Origin: Pseudobacteroides cellulosolvens ATCC 35603 = DSM 2933
GTDB lineage: Bacteria; Bacillota; Clostridia; Acetivibrionales; DSM-2933
Length of the DNA stretch: 64,000 bases
Assembly: GCF_001262605.1 (NCBI RefSeq)
Contig: NZ_LGTC01000001.1
Span: 682,001-746,000, forward strand
Reading direction: 5' to 3'
Shown here: in pieces, positions 18,938 through 28,480 of the stretch
Layout of the letters: the number at the start of each line of letters is the position of its first letter
Position numbering within the stretch: the stretch's first letter is position 1
Program-made: the position numbers and the translations under genes
The notes under the pieces: model-generated
Seen by the model: the letters and a program-made list of their open reading frames with translations, nothing else
Told to the model about the DNA's origin: nothing
Database searches by the model: none

Positions 18938-19804
18938 ATGAATAATTTTAGAGACAAGCTGGTTTCATGGCTGTTTGAAACTGAAGCACTTAGAGTATGC
19001 CCCCAGGATAAGCCATTTTGGTATACATCGGGAGCAATAGGACCCTATTACATAAATACTCATTTTCTCTATGGAAGTGAGGAAAAGGCTAATAATTTGC
19101 TTAAAATAATTGATGAAGTAAAAAAAGATGTTATCGGATGTCCTGGGAAGGTACTGGAAAAAGTTCTGGAAAACTATAAAAGTGATAAAATTTTCAAAGA
19201 ACTTATAGACGAAATGGTGGTATTTATAAAGGATAATCCAAAGCTTAAATCCTACGAGTACATATCAGGCGGTGAAAGAAGAGATTGGTTCTTTTCGATA
19301 ATAATAGCTCATATATTGAATAAACCACATATAACAATATACAAGGATTTAAAAGCGGTTTTAACAGATGGGGGGGAAGTTATTACCGATTTCCTGCTAA
19401 ATGGAAAAAAAGTTCTTCATATTGTTGATCTTATCAACGAGGCTTCAAGTTATGAGAGGGCTTGGATTCCTGCGATAAAGAACCTTGGCGGCGAAATATT
19501 GTGGAGTGTGGCAGTTGTAGACAGGATGCAGGGCGGCTCTGAGTTTCTTGAGAGCAACAGTATAGCACCCTTTTCAATGATCAATATTGATAAGGAATTG
19601 TTTAAAATGGCATTGGACTCCAACTATATAAATCAAAGCCAGTTTGATATGATTGCAGCTTATCTTGATAATCCTAAGGCCGCAATGACTAAATTTCTAA
19701 AGGAAAATCCACAGTTCATGAAAGAAGCACTCGAAGGTGATGAAAAAACAAGGGAAAGAGCAAAATTATGTCTCGATAAAGGGATATATGACTTAAATTC
19801 ATAA
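18938..19804 (+). CDS. Orotate phosphoribosyltransferase-like protein
   Basis: 288 aa, strong GGAGG start. Resembles PyrE-type phosphoribosyltransferases in the N-terminal segment (FWYTSGAIGPYYINTHFL) and in a strand like the PRPP loop (KKVLHIVDLINEASSYERAW), but the classical DDVxTTG acidic pair is replaced by a degenerate VDLINEA and there is a helical C-terminal extension. It may not be a functional OPRT. Its closeness to pyrD, separated only by the phosphatase gene, supports a role in pyrimidine metabolism or salvage, but this is inference. Confidence 0.65.
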   Translation: MNNFRDKLVSWLFETEALRVCPQDKPFWYTSGAIGPYYINTHFLYGSEEKANNLLKIIDEVKKDVIGCPGKVLEKVLENYKSDKIFKELIDEMVVFIKDNPKLKSYEYISGGERRDWFFSIIIAHILNKPHITIYKDLKAVLTDGGEVITDFLLNGKKVLHIVDLINEASSYERAWIPAIKNLGGEILWSVAVVDRMQGGSEFLESNSIAPFSMINIDKELFKMALDSNYINQSQFDMIAAYLDNPKAAMTKFLKENPQFMKEALEGDEKTRERAKLCLDKGIYDLNS

Positions 19805-19828
19805 TAAATATTTTATTATATATTAGAG

Positions 19829-19897
19829 TGATTTTTCAAACTTGGTTGATGTCATGAGAAGTTTTGGTATATAATACATGATTTCCTAGACATAAAA
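19829..19897 (+). repeat. Dispersed intergenic repeat A, copy 2 (partial)
   Basis: About 60 bp with the same TTGATGTCATGAGAAG...TTTCCTAGACATAAAAAA pattern as 6841-6926, more diverged and shorter at its left end. It lies about 55 bp upstream of the next gene start. Confidence 0.6.
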
Positions 19898-19952
19898 AAG
19901 AAAATCATAATAAATTTTATTTTGTAAATTGATTTACAGGAGGATTGATTAA

Positions 19953-22277
19953 ATGAGAAGAAGGGTTTTTTCAGTATTGCTATCTATGGTGATAGTGCTG
20001 GTATCAATTAATTTAACCGGTGCTGCACCAGTTCAGAACACTGATCTGGCAAACAAATTAAAAAGCCTAAACCTGTTTTTAGGTACAGATAAGGGTTTTG
20101 AACTTGATAAGGAATTGACAAGAGAACAGTCAATCGTTATGGTCTTAAGACTTTTAGGTCTTGAGCAAACAGCTAAAAATCAGAAGAACAAGTCAACATT
20201 TACAGATATTCCTTCTGGTCACTACGCTGAGTATTATGTTTCATATGCGTATTCAATAAAGCTGACTTCAGGTATTAGCAACAACAGGTTTGGTGCAGGT
20301 ATGAATGTAACTGCAAACCAATATATTACATATCTATTAAGGTCATTGGGATACGATGACTCAAAGGGAGACTTTGTTTGGAGTGAATCAATCGACAAAG
20401 CATTAAGCATAGGTCTTATTTCCCCTGTTGAGTATAAATACTACAAATCAAGCCAGTCCATAATAAGGGACGATGTTGTAGCGGCCTCTTACAGTGCGTT
20501 AAAAACTAAGATGAAGGGATCGGAAAAAACGCTTATTAGAAAACTTGTAGATACAGGTGTTATCAAAATGGAGCAGGTAAATGCCCTTAATGATAAAGAT
20601 CTGCTGCAGGCTGTTAACTCATACCATACTCCAACACCTACAGTAACACCAAAGCCTACAAGTACACCGACACCTACAGCAACGCCTACAATAGCAGCAA
20701 GAAGTGCTTTTACACAAATTGAAGCGGAAAGCTTTACCAGCAATAAAGGTGTTGAAATTGCAAGCTGTACTGAAGGCGGTAAGGATATTGAGTGGATAGA
20801 AAATGGCGATTACACATTTTATGACAATATTGACTTTTCGAATGGTGCCAGCAGCTTCGAAGTGAGATATGCCAATGGAACATCAAGCAGCGGTTATATT
20901 GAAATAAGACTGGACAGTATTAACGGCAAGCTTGTTGGAACATGTTCCATACCTTCTACAGGAGGTTGGCAAACATGGGCTTCAAAGAAAATCGATATCC
21001 AAAAAACAACAGATGTTCATAAACTTTATTTGAAATTTACTGGTGGAAATGGATATCTGTTCTCTGTAAACTGGTTCAGATTCTATCAAACAACTGTTGT
21101 ACCTTCAGGCGTGGCTTTTTCAGATAACTTCAATGATGGAAACGCAACAGGATGGACCGCATATAATGGTACATGGAAAGTTGAAAGCAACAAATATAGC
21201 GTAAGTCCTAACGGTGAGGCAAAATCAATAGTTGTAGGAACCAACTATACCGATTTCACCTACACAGCAAGTTTGGCAATAGGAACATATGGAAATGCAG
21301 GAGTTATATTTAATGTAAGCAATCCCACTAATTCTGCTTACGGCTTCAGAGGTTATTATGTGGGAATAGATGCAAACAGCGACAAGCTTGAGTTGTTAAG
21401 GATAACAGACAATTCAGCAGTAACAATTGGTATTATGAGTGTTACAATTAATCCATACACAACATACAATCTTAAGGTTGTAAGACTTGGAAGTTCAATC
21501 AGGGTTTACCTTGATGATATCTCTTCGTCAATAATAGATGTTACTGACAGCATTTACACAGGTGGTTCAATAGGTGTAAGGGCAGTTGACACATATACAG
21601 AGTTTGACAACATATCTGTAAACTACAGTACTGCTACACCTACTCCTGCTTATACACCTACTCCAACATCCATATACAGGACACCTGATAACCCGGGATA
21701 TACTGTTAACGGACTTGATTTTAAGTACTATGAAGGATATTGGAATGACCTGACTAATTTCTCTAATTTGTCTCCAGTAAGTCAGGGTGTTATTGATAAT
21801 TTTAAAATATCATCCAATAGAGCAAACTATGGCTACACATTTACCGGATATGTAAATATAGCAACGAGTGGATATTATACATTCTATACAAAATCAGACG
21901 ACGGAAGCAGGCTTTATATCGGAAGCAGATTGGTAGTTGATAATGACGGAAAACATTCAGCACAAGAAAAAAGCGGTTCTATTTACCTTGCTGCCGGAAA
22001 ACATGAAATCAAAGTCAACTATTTTAACAGGGATGGAGAGGATGTCTTAGAAGTAAGGTATTCGGGTCAGGGCATAACAAAGCAACTAATACCTGACTCA
22101 GCACTTTTTAGAGCAACAGCATCACCTACACCAACAGCAACACCAAAGCCAACTCCAACAGCTACACCAACAGCGACAGCAACACCAACACATACACCAA
22201 CAGCGACAGCAACAAATACACCAATAAATACACCAACACCGACACACTCTAATACGCCTACTCCAGTATATAGATAA
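19953..22277 (+). CDS. SLH / CBM6 / PA14 cell-surface protein
   Basis: 774 aa with AGGAGG start and a signal peptide (cleavage near residue 24, after TGA). Residues 30-200 hold SLH-like repeats (TFTDIPSGHYAEYYVSYAY, ANQYITYLLRSLG) that would anchor to the cell-wall polymer. After a Thr/Pro linker comes a CBM6-like module (about 248-380, IEAESFT, WASKKIDI, FSVNWFRFYQ). Next a lectin-like (LamG/DUF1080-type) domain (about 388-560), then a PA14 domain (about 584-722, YTFYTKSDDGSRLYIG). A low-complexity Thr/Pro tail ends the protein. It probably binds polysaccharide at the cell surface. The tail stops 13 bp before the IS element, and the previous linker (TSIYRTPDNPGY) suggests a further domain may have been lost. 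Confidence 0.8.
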   Translation: MRRRVFSVLLSMVIVLVSINLTGAAPVQNTDLANKLKSLNLFLGTDKGFELDKELTREQSIVMVLRLLGLEQTAKNQKNKSTFTDIPSGHYAEYYVSYAYSIKLTSGISNNRFGAGMNVTANQYITYLLRSLGYDDSKGDFVWSESIDKALSIGLISPVEYKYYKSSQSIIRDDVVAASYSALKTKMKGSEKTLIRKLVDTGVIKMEQVNALNDKDLLQAVNSYHTPTPTVTPKPTSTPTPTATPTIAARSAFTQIEAESFTSNKGVEIASCTEGGKDIEWIENGDYTFYDNIDFSNGASSFEVRYANGTSSSGYIEIRLDSINGKLVGTCSIPSTGGWQTWASKKIDIQKTTDVHKLYLKFTGGNGYLFSVNWFRFYQTTVVPSGVAFSDNFNDGNATGWTAYNGTWKVESNKYSVSPNGEAKSIVVGTNYTDFTYTASLAIGTYGNAGVIFNVSNPTNSAYGFRGYYVGIDANSDKLELLRITDNSAVTIGIMSVTINPYTTYNLKVVRLGSSIRVYLDDISSSIIDVTDSIYTGGSIGVRAVDTYTEFDNISVNYSTATPTPAYTPTPTSIYRTPDNPGYTVNGLDFKYYEGYWNDLTNFSNLSPVSQGVIDNFKISSNRANYGYTFTGYVNIATSGYYTFYTKSDDGSRLYIGSRLVVDNDGKHSAQEKSGSIYLAAGKHEIKVNYFNRDGEDVLEVRYSGQGITKQLIPDSALFRATASPTPTATPKPTPTATPTATATPTHTPTATATNTPINTPTPTHSNTPTPVYR
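22108..22275 (+). repeat. Thr/Pro-coding low-complexity tract
   Basis: A degenerate repeat of ACACCAACA/GCAACA-type triplets encodes the Thr/Pro/Ala tail of the SLH protein. It is a typical linker-type sequence between modules of clostridial surface proteins. Confidence 0.9.
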
Positions 22278-22290
22278 CGGTGAAGGAATG

Positions 22291-24182
22291 AAAGGGGCTG
22301 TTGCAATTACGATTTATAATCGTAGTACAACGCCCCATTTCTATAATGATAGTGAAATATTTTAACCAAAATATTATATTCTTTTTCTTTCTTTTGAAAA
22401 AAGAGTATAGCAAATAAAGCTTACTGATTTATGCTCTTTATTATAAACATTTTTATCTAAGCTGTTTTTAATGGATGTAAATAAGTAGAACATCGTTCTG
22501 ACTGAATTTTGTTGTGCAGTTTGTTTACATTATGAGCTAAGCCAAGAAGAATACATTCTGCCAAGATATTCTTTTTCCCTTTACACAAAAAACGTCTGAA
22601 TCCCATATCTTGTTTTATTTCTCCAAAAGCACCTTCAGACTGAATACTTCGGTTCATTCTGAGCTCTTTTCCCTCATCACTAAGGATTCTGGTTATCGCT
22701 GCCTCACGTTTTTGCTGAAATAGTTTTGAAACTTCAAGATGCTTGGTTCGTTCTTCCAATGGCTTTTTGCTGTTTCCCTTAATGCATTTTGATTTAATAG
22801 GGCATTGAGTGCAATCTTCACATGTATAACAGGTTTTCTCACTTCTATAGCCAGTCTTGCTTTTGCTGAATTTAATCCCTGTGGCTACAAGCTTTTTACC
22901 GCTGCTACATATATAAAAGTCGTTTTCTTTGTCATAGCTCATATTTTCCTTCCTACTGATATCAGTTTTATATTTCCGTGTCTTACTAATTTCATAATTG
23001 GAAGGTTTGATAAAAGCAAGCTGACCGTTCTCATCGAGATAGACGTAGTTTTCCTCACTTTCATAGCCTGAGTCTGCAACTATATTTCTGTAAGTATACT
23101 TCAAACGACTCTTTATGCTGTCTAAAAATGGTATTAGCGTGGTTGTATCTGTAGGCTGTGGTCCAGCACTAATCCATACTATATATTCAGCATCTACCCC
23201 AAACTGAATGTTGTAGCCGGGTTTTAGTTGCCCATTCTTCATAGCATCTTCTTTCATCCTCATGAAGGTTGCATCAGGGTCTGTCTTTGAATAGCTATTT
23301 CTATCCCCCATAAGATGCAGATGCTTATTATATTTCTTGAGCCTTGATATGTATTCATCCAGCTGTTCAAATATTTTTTGGAGAGGAGATTTTCTTTTTC
23401 CTATACCAGAGACAAATTGAATATCTTCATCGTTTTTTATTTTGCAAAGTTTACGTCTGAGCTTTTTCAAATGGTGCATCTTGATTTCTTCACCATATAA
23501 AATCTTAAATCCAAAATTCTCTTCTGTTTGTTTTAAAAAAGTTGGGAGCTTATCCATCAGTTTTTTCTGATTCTTAGTGACAGAACCTTTCCAGACAAAA
23601 GTATATTTATTTGATGCAGCTTCAAGCTTTGTCCCATCAATAAATAGATTTTTCATTGAAATTTCTTTGTTTTCAGCAAGCATCTGCGTAAACTGTGCCA
23701 AAAGATTTTCTGAAACAGGTGCAAAATGAATACTTCTGAATCTTGCAATTGTTGTATAATCCGGAGCAGGCGAGCCTTCAAGAAGGTACATATAATTAAT
23801 GTCCCGCTTGCAGGCTCTTTCGATTTTCCTTGTAGAATAATTACTATTCATATAAGCATATAGCATGATCTTCAGCATCTGTGTTGGGGTTGCTTGTTTT
23901 TTCCTTAAACGGGAATAAGTCTTATATAATTCTGATAAATTCATCTCCTCTACAATTTGACCCAGCAACCTTACAGAATCATCATTCGGAATCATACATT
24001 CAACATTTAACGGCAATTTTAATTGATAGAAACCACCGTGCGTAGTATAATCTTTATGTGTTAAATTTTTTACTAGCATAAAAATATTTTACACCTTTTG
24101 CCGGACTTTGAATAGTCTGGCAATTGTTTTTTGCAAGTAAAAAGGGCTCCTACACTAATTTCTTAGTGCAACAGCCCCTTTT
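22291..24182. mobile_element. IS1182-family insertion sequence
   Basis: Bounded by inverted ends AAAGGGGCTGTTGCA (22291) and TGCAACAGCCCCTTT (ending 24181). It holds a single intact transposase gene on the minus strand. I see no clear target duplication outside the ends (left flank GGAATG, right flank TAATTG), although the exact boundary within the A/T runs is uncertain. A second, internally deleted copy of the same element lies at 25443-25590. Confidence 0.88.
22457..24079 (-). CDS. IS1182-family transposase
   Basis: 540 aa, DDE-type. The N-terminal region is a DUF772-like helical domain (LSELYKTYSRLRK...KIMLYAYMNSNYSTRKIE). The catalytic residues are in LFIDGTKLEAASN (first D), RNIVADSGYESEEN (second D) and QSEGAFGEIKQDMGFRRFL (E). 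A Cys cluster (CYTCEDCTQCPIKSKC) typical of this family precedes the E. The frame is intact, so the element is probably able to move. Confidence 0.92.
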   Translation of the reverse strand: MLVKNLTHKDYTTHGGFYQLKLPLNVECMIPNDDSVRLLGQIVEEMNLSELYKTYSRLRKKQATPTQMLKIMLYAYMNSNYSTRKIERACKRDINYMYLLEGSPAPDYTTIARFRSIHFAPVSENLLAQFTQMLAENKEISMKNLFIDGTKLEAASNKYTFVWKGSVTKNQKKLMDKLPTFLKQTEENFGFKILYGEEIKMHHLKKLRRKLCKIKNDEDIQFVSGIGKRKSPLQKIFEQLDEYISRLKKYNKHLHLMGDRNSYSKTDPDATFMRMKEDAMKNGQLKPGYNIQFGVDAEYIVWISAGPQPTDTTTLIPFLDSIKSRLKYTYRNIVADSGYESEENYVYLDENGQLAFIKPSNYEISKTRKYKTDISRKENMSYDKENDFYICSSGKKLVATGIKFSKSKTGYRSEKTCYTCEDCTQCPIKSKCIKGNSKKPLEERTKHLEVSKLFQQKREAAITRILSDEGKELRMNRSIQSEGAFGEIKQDMGFRRFLCKGKKNILAECILLGLAHNVNKLHNKIQSERCSTYLHPLKTA

Positions 24183-24350
24183 AATTGTGATAAAATATGT
24201 CTATTCAAGAAGTGGGCAAAACCCCAAACACAAAATCCACAGAATAAAAAAAGGTACTATTATAACCCAACTAGAAAAAATAGTACTTCAAAATTATTTT
24301 CAAGAAATATAAAATAAAAATATAAACTCCCGCTTGTCAAGAAGAATTAT

Positions 24351-24366
24351 AATGTAGGCCTACATT
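24351..24366. promoter_or_regulatory. Perfect 16-bp palindrome upstream of a secreted-protein gene
   Basis: AATGTAGGCCTACATT is a perfect 16-bp palindrome, 150 bp upstream of the next gene. The size and symmetry suit a dimeric repressor or activator site, but no cognate regulator is identified and chance is possible in AT-rich DNA. The rest of 24183-24517 holds no other visible feature. Confidence 0.3.
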
Positions 24367-24517
24367 TACAAATTTCAACACAATGGTGAGCGGATATGAA
24401 TATTTTATTTTTAAATTATATACATTATATGCAATTTAAGCATTGCTAGGTAATCCAAGCAAATAAAGGCGTATATTGTATATGCTAAACAGTATTTTAT
24501 GAAATGGAGGAAAAGTT

Positions 24518-25375
24518 ATGAATAAATTAAACGTTAAAAAAAGGTTGACTATATTTGTGTTGGTTGCTGCAATAATAACTTGCTTAATACCTAATTTTTC
24601 ATTTGCATATGTTGAAGATGCTACATGGGGTATAAGCACACCTTTCCCTTCAAACAGGACATTTTATAATGAAAACGGATCTGTAAAAACATTGTATACT
24701 TATAGTAATGAGTTTAATTTTTCAATAAAAGATAATCCGTCAAACAAAGTTTATTCGAATCTTACCCAAGTTTATTTAAGTAAAGAAACAAAAATTCGTT
24801 CTGGTGAATTTGGTCCTTGGCAAAATGCCAATGTTATTTGCTGGGGTACAGTAAGTGCCAGTAGTGTTGGAGGGATTTTTTTCAGCAGTCCATATTACAA
24901 AGTAAAACTTCCAGAAGAAGGCCGTTACAAAGTACTTGTATTCACATATGATCAAAACGGATCATACTTGTACTCTCAACAGTTTACTGTTCTATATTCA
25001 AGATCCATGGTAGCGGATTATCCAAGAAAGATTGTAAATGACGCATATGTAGATACCACCGCATTTACCAATACTCAAGGTAATTGGTCAAGATTAAGCT
25101 TCACTGTTCATGATTTGACAGGTAAAGGGCTGACTTTAAATCAAATCTATTTGAGATTATGCAACCTTCATTGGATGTCATCATCTTTCGGACATGCAGC
25201 ATGTTACAAACCTACTGATGTTACAATAACAAAATCTACTATTAATCAGGATGAATATTTTGTTAGTGCAACTATTAGTGCCAGCATGTTTAACAACGAA
25301 AAAGGTGAATATTACATTGAATGTTCATTGGACGCTTCCTGGAGTGGTATGTTCCCGGCACTATTCATTAAATAA
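24518..25375 (+). CDS. Secreted hypothetical protein
   Basis: 285 aa with a GGAGG start and a signal peptide (hydrophobic core LTIFVLVAAIITCLIPNFSFA, cleavage near residue 30). The mature part is rich in aromatic and beta-strand-like segments (YYKVKLPEEGRYKVLVFTYD) and has one late pair of Cys. I do not recognise a family. Bounded by an IS1182 element and its relic, so it could have been brought in with that element, but composition is ordinary. Confidence 0.6.
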   Translation: MNKLNVKKRLTIFVLVAAIITCLIPNFSFAYVEDATWGISTPFPSNRTFYNENGSVKTLYTYSNEFNFSIKDNPSNKVYSNLTQVYLSKETKIRSGEFGPWQNANVICWGTVSASSVGGIFFSSPYYKVKLPEEGRYKVLVFTYDQNGSYLYSQQFTVLYSRSMVADYPRKIVNDAYVDTTAFTNTQGNWSRLSFTVHDLTGKGLTLNQIYLRLCNLHWMSSSFGHAACYKPTDVTITKSTINQDEYFVSATISASMFNNEKGEYYIECSLDASWSGMFPALFIK

Positions 25376-25442
25376 GAAATATATCGAGATTTTAAAGACT
25401 TAATATTAGATATCGAACAATAAAGTTTATATAAGTTTGATG

Positions 25443-25590
25443 AGGCTGTTGCACTAAGAAGTGTAGCGGCCTTTTTTACCAGGAAAAAGCAATTGATAGA
25501 CTATGGAAAGTGCGGCAAAAGGTGTGAAATATTTCTATGTGGCTAAAAATTTAACTCCTAATGATTTATACCACTCACAGCCCCTTCTAA
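25443..25590. mobile_element. Internally deleted IS1182 relic (MITE-like)
   Basis: Read from the left it matches the reverse complement of the right end of the IS at 22291-24182 over about 130 bp: AGGCTGTTGCACTAAG, then GCAAAAGGTGTGAAATATTTCTATG, then the first codons of the transposase (VAKNLTPND), and then breaks off into CACAGCCCCTTC, an opposite terminal repeat. Most of the transposase gene is missing. It may be mobilised in trans by the intact copy 1.3 kb away. Confidence 0.75.
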
Positions 25591-25752
25591 TTTATAAAAA
25601 GGTCTAACTTTTCTAGTCATTTAAAGTAAATTATGATATACTTATAAAAAATAATAATAAATGTTAATAAAAGTAAATGTTGTTTTTGAATAAAGAATAA
25701 TTAAGATTAAGATATAATCAGAACCCATGTATTGGTTAAATGAGGTACAGGA

Positions 25753-27195
25753 ATGGGAATGCTTGTTGCATCTGTATTATTACTGGTAGAGGCAGTTTTG
25801 GTTTTTATTTCAACTACCAAAAAAATTATTAATCTAATAATGGCATTAGCAGTTTTTATAGCATCAGCAGGTTGTTTTGCGTCTTATTTGGAATTTGGTG
25901 TTTTACCGTCTCTTAGAGTTCAAAGCTATGTTGACAGTCTTTTTATATTGTCAATGGAGTGTTTTATAAGCTTCCTTTTATCTTTGAGCCACTATGTACC
26001 CTACTCAATTTTATTGATGTTCTCTATTTATTTTTCCGGATATATGGAAAATAAAAAGAGATGGCAACATGCTTTATATATTTTCCTGATTTCAATTCCA
26101 ACATTAGTGTGTTTTATTATCTTTCCGGTAGGAAGACGTTTTAACCCCGATTTTAGGTTTCTTTCCATATGGTCAGGAATTTACATTATCATTTCATTGT
26201 TTATATTGTTATCTACATATAAAAGGGCACTGACCGGAACTGAAAAAAACAATAGGTTTTTCGTTATCATGGTTATTTTACCTACTGAAATTGCACATTA
26301 TTTAATAGTAATTGTGACTCAGGCCTTTGGAAATAATATCATTTGGAAGTATTCATATATAATAGTTGCAGTTTTTTTTGTACTATATATGATTTTTATA
26401 ATAAGATATGGGATTTTTGGGTTGAAAATAAAATTTGAAAAAGTTAGATTTGACGCAACGATCAAGACAATTAATTCAAGCACGGTTATTTTTAATCATG
26501 CTGTTAAAAACGAAGTATCCAAGATATCATTGTGTAATAACACCATAAAGGAGCTGCAGAAAAGTATTGAGTCTAAAGATATAAAAGATAAAATAGTTCT
26601 AAGCACCGAAATAATAGAAGACTCTTTAAATCATATGCTAAACCTTGTTGAAAGAATTAAAGACAATTCGAAACCAATAGTGCTGGATGAAAGTGAATTT
26701 AGTTTAAAAGAGTTAATAGAAAACACAGTTAAAAACCATAAAAAATTAATGTCTGGGAGTAATATCATAATACGAAATGACATTGAACGGGATTATCTTA
26801 TCAAAGCTGACTATACACATCTAAGAGAGTGTCTAGGCAATATAATAAATAATTCTATTGAGGCTTTAGAAAGCAGTGGAGAAATATGTATATATTTAGT
26901 TAAACATAGGAACTTATTAGAACTTATGGTGCAAGATAACGGACCAGGTATTTTGGCTGAGAACCTGCCAAATCTGTATGATCCTTTCTATACAACAAGG
27001 AAAAATAATGCGAACTTTGGTTTGGGTTTGTTCTACTGCTATAATGTTATGAGAAAGCATGAAGGAAATATCGAAGTATCAAGCATAAAAGGTACTGGTA
27101 CGATGGTAAGTCTTATATTCCCTGAAAAAAGGATTGTAAGTAAAATACGTACAGACTCAGGAATGAAAGTTAGTTTCAATAATAGTTTAAATTAA
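25753..27195 (+). CDS. Membrane sensor histidine kinase
   Basis: 480 aa. Residues 1-225 form about seven hydrophobic helices with no clear extracellular domain, so the input is likely in or near the membrane. The dimerisation/His region has IFNHAVKNEVSKI (His249), then HATPase motifs: N box (CLGNIINNSIEAL), G1 (DNGPGI), F box (PFYTTR), G2 (FGLGLFYC). Its partner is the NarL-type regulator that follows 92 bp downstream. Confidence 0.88.
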   Translation: MGMLVASVLLLVEAVLVFISTTKKIINLIMALAVFIASAGCFASYLEFGVLPSLRVQSYVDSLFILSMECFISFLLSLSHYVPYSILLMFSIYFSGYMENKKRWQHALYIFLISIPTLVCFIIFPVGRRFNPDFRFLSIWSGIYIIISLFILLSTYKRALTGTEKNNRFFVIMVILPTEIAHYLIVIVTQAFGNNIIWKYSYIIVAVFFVLYMIFIIRYGIFGLKIKFEKVRFDATIKTINSSTVIFNHAVKNEVSKISLCNNTIKELQKSIESKDIKDKIVLSTEIIEDSLNHMLNLVERIKDNSKPIVLDESEFSLKELIENTVKNHKKLMSGSNIIIRNDIERDYLIKADYTHLRECLGNIINNSIEALESSGEICIYLVKHRNLLELMVQDNGPGILAENLPNLYDPFYTTRKNNANFGLGLFYCYNVMRKHEGNIEVSSIKGTGTMVSLIFPEKRIVSKIRTDSGMKVSFNNSLN

Positions 27196-27287
27196 TGGGT
27201 GATTGAAATAATCCTAGCGAAATATACAACGGCTGTTATATCTTGAATCATTGTTAATTTATGTATAGTTTGAGTATAGGAGATAAT

Positions 27288-27995
27288 ATGAACAAAATCA
27301 AAATGATTATTGTAGAAGATGATGAAAAGTGGGTCATGGCATTGAATCTGTTTCTGGAACTGGAACCGGACTTTGAGGTCACAGCAGTTGCCGGAGATTA
27401 TGATAAAGCTATTGAAATATGTACATCTACAGATGCAGATATAATACTGATGGATATCAACCTTTCAGGCAACGAACTTGATGGAATATATGCCACAGCT
27501 GAAATACTATGTCATAAGGATGTTAAAGTCATTATGTTAACTGCTATGTCGGATCGGGAAATAATTCAGAATGCTTACATAGCAGGTGCCGTAAACTATA
27601 TTTTAAAAAATAACTATAAGGATATACCCTCTATTATAAGAAGCACATTAAAAAGTTCCACTCCAAACGAGGTTTTGGCAAAGGATTATCAGAGGTTAAG
27701 GATTAATGAACTGCTTTATCCTTTAACCACTCAGGAAAAAGAAATATTCAAAATGTTCACTGAAGGTAAAAGCAAAAAAGATGTACTGGAATGTTTATAC
27801 ATTTCAGATAATACTCTGAAAAATCATATCCATAGCATAATTAGGAAGCTTGAAAGCAAAACAATTCATGATGCAGTTGAAAAAATAAAGAGGAAAGGTT
27901 TTTTAAAAAAGAGTACTTGTGTAAATCAAACTCACAAAAATAAAATTAGTGTACTAGCAAGGACTCTTATTTTCTTTCGGCCTTTTAATGAGTGA
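27288..27995 (+). CDS. NarL/LuxR-type response regulator
   Basis: 235 aa from the ATG at 27288, which has AGGAG; the upstream ATG at 27261 has none. Residues 1-120 are a receiver (VEDDEKW, phospho-acceptor in ILMDINLSGNE, TAMSDR). The C-terminus has a LuxR/GerE helix-turn-helix (LTTQEKEIFKMFTEG...ISDNTLKNHIHSIIRKL). It acts with the kinase just upstream. The last codons overlap the 3' end of the gerB remnant on the other strand by 42 bp. Confidence 0.85.
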   Translation: MNKIKMIIVEDDEKWVMALNLFLELEPDFEVTAVAGDYDKAIEICTSTDADIILMDINLSGNELDGIYATAEILCHKDVKVIMLTAMSDREIIQNAYIAGAVNYILKNNYKDIPSIIRSTLKSSTPNEVLAKDYQRLRINELLYPLTTQEKEIFKMFTEGKSKKDVLECLYISDNTLKNHIHSIIRKLESKTIHDAVEKIKRKGFLKKSTCVNQTHKNKISVLARTLIFFRPFNE

Positions 27996-28424
27996 AATTA
28001 TAAGCATCAACATTGGTAGAATGACTTGGAACGGAATTGTTAAAAGAATAATACCTAAACTTCCATTCCATCTTTTAAGTTCAAGTGCATTAGGAACAAT
28101 CCAAAAAGAACATGCAATAATAAACACTGCGATTGGGCATGTTAAAAGTTTATTATCTTTTATTCCAAATAACTCAGCTGTTCCTTTCACTGCTGCATAT
28201 AAAAATAGAGCAACCTTAAGTCCTCCGCCAAGAAGCAAATTTATATCAATAAGTGGGTCAATACTCACTCCTGGTATTAATTGAGCAGCAATGTGTGAAG
28301 CATACGATACGTTTTCAATTAGGACAGGTCCGATTACTTTTAGGTTTCTGACCACTATTATCATCGACAAAACACCAACGCCAGTATATGCTATCATCGA
28401 CGCTTTAAATCTGCCCTTCTCATT
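27954..28424 (-). pseudogene. gerB spore germination permease, 3' part (interrupted by IS66 element)
   Basis: Codes for the last 156 residues of a GerB-type permease (AYTGVGVLSMIIVVRNL; hydrophobic helices). Joined to 31247-31858, with one copy of the target duplication kept, it reads in frame through PYTNNEKGRFKASMIAYT and gives about 360 aa, the family's normal length. It has no start of its own apart from an internal ATG. Confidence 0.9.
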
Positions 28425-28432
28425 ATTTGTAT
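28425..28432. repeat. IS66 target-site duplication, left copy
   Basis: ATTTGTAT, identical to 31247-31254 on the other side of the element; 8 bp is the usual duplication length for IS66-family elements. Confidence 0.92.
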
Positions 28433-28480
28433 GTAAGCGTCAAATACAAGCAGACATATAGGCATCTCAATTAAATAATA

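Noticed and set aside
22108..22275. CRISPR-like regular repeats in the Thr/Pro tract
   Set aside because: They are short codon-level repeats in frame in a protein tail, with no spacers.
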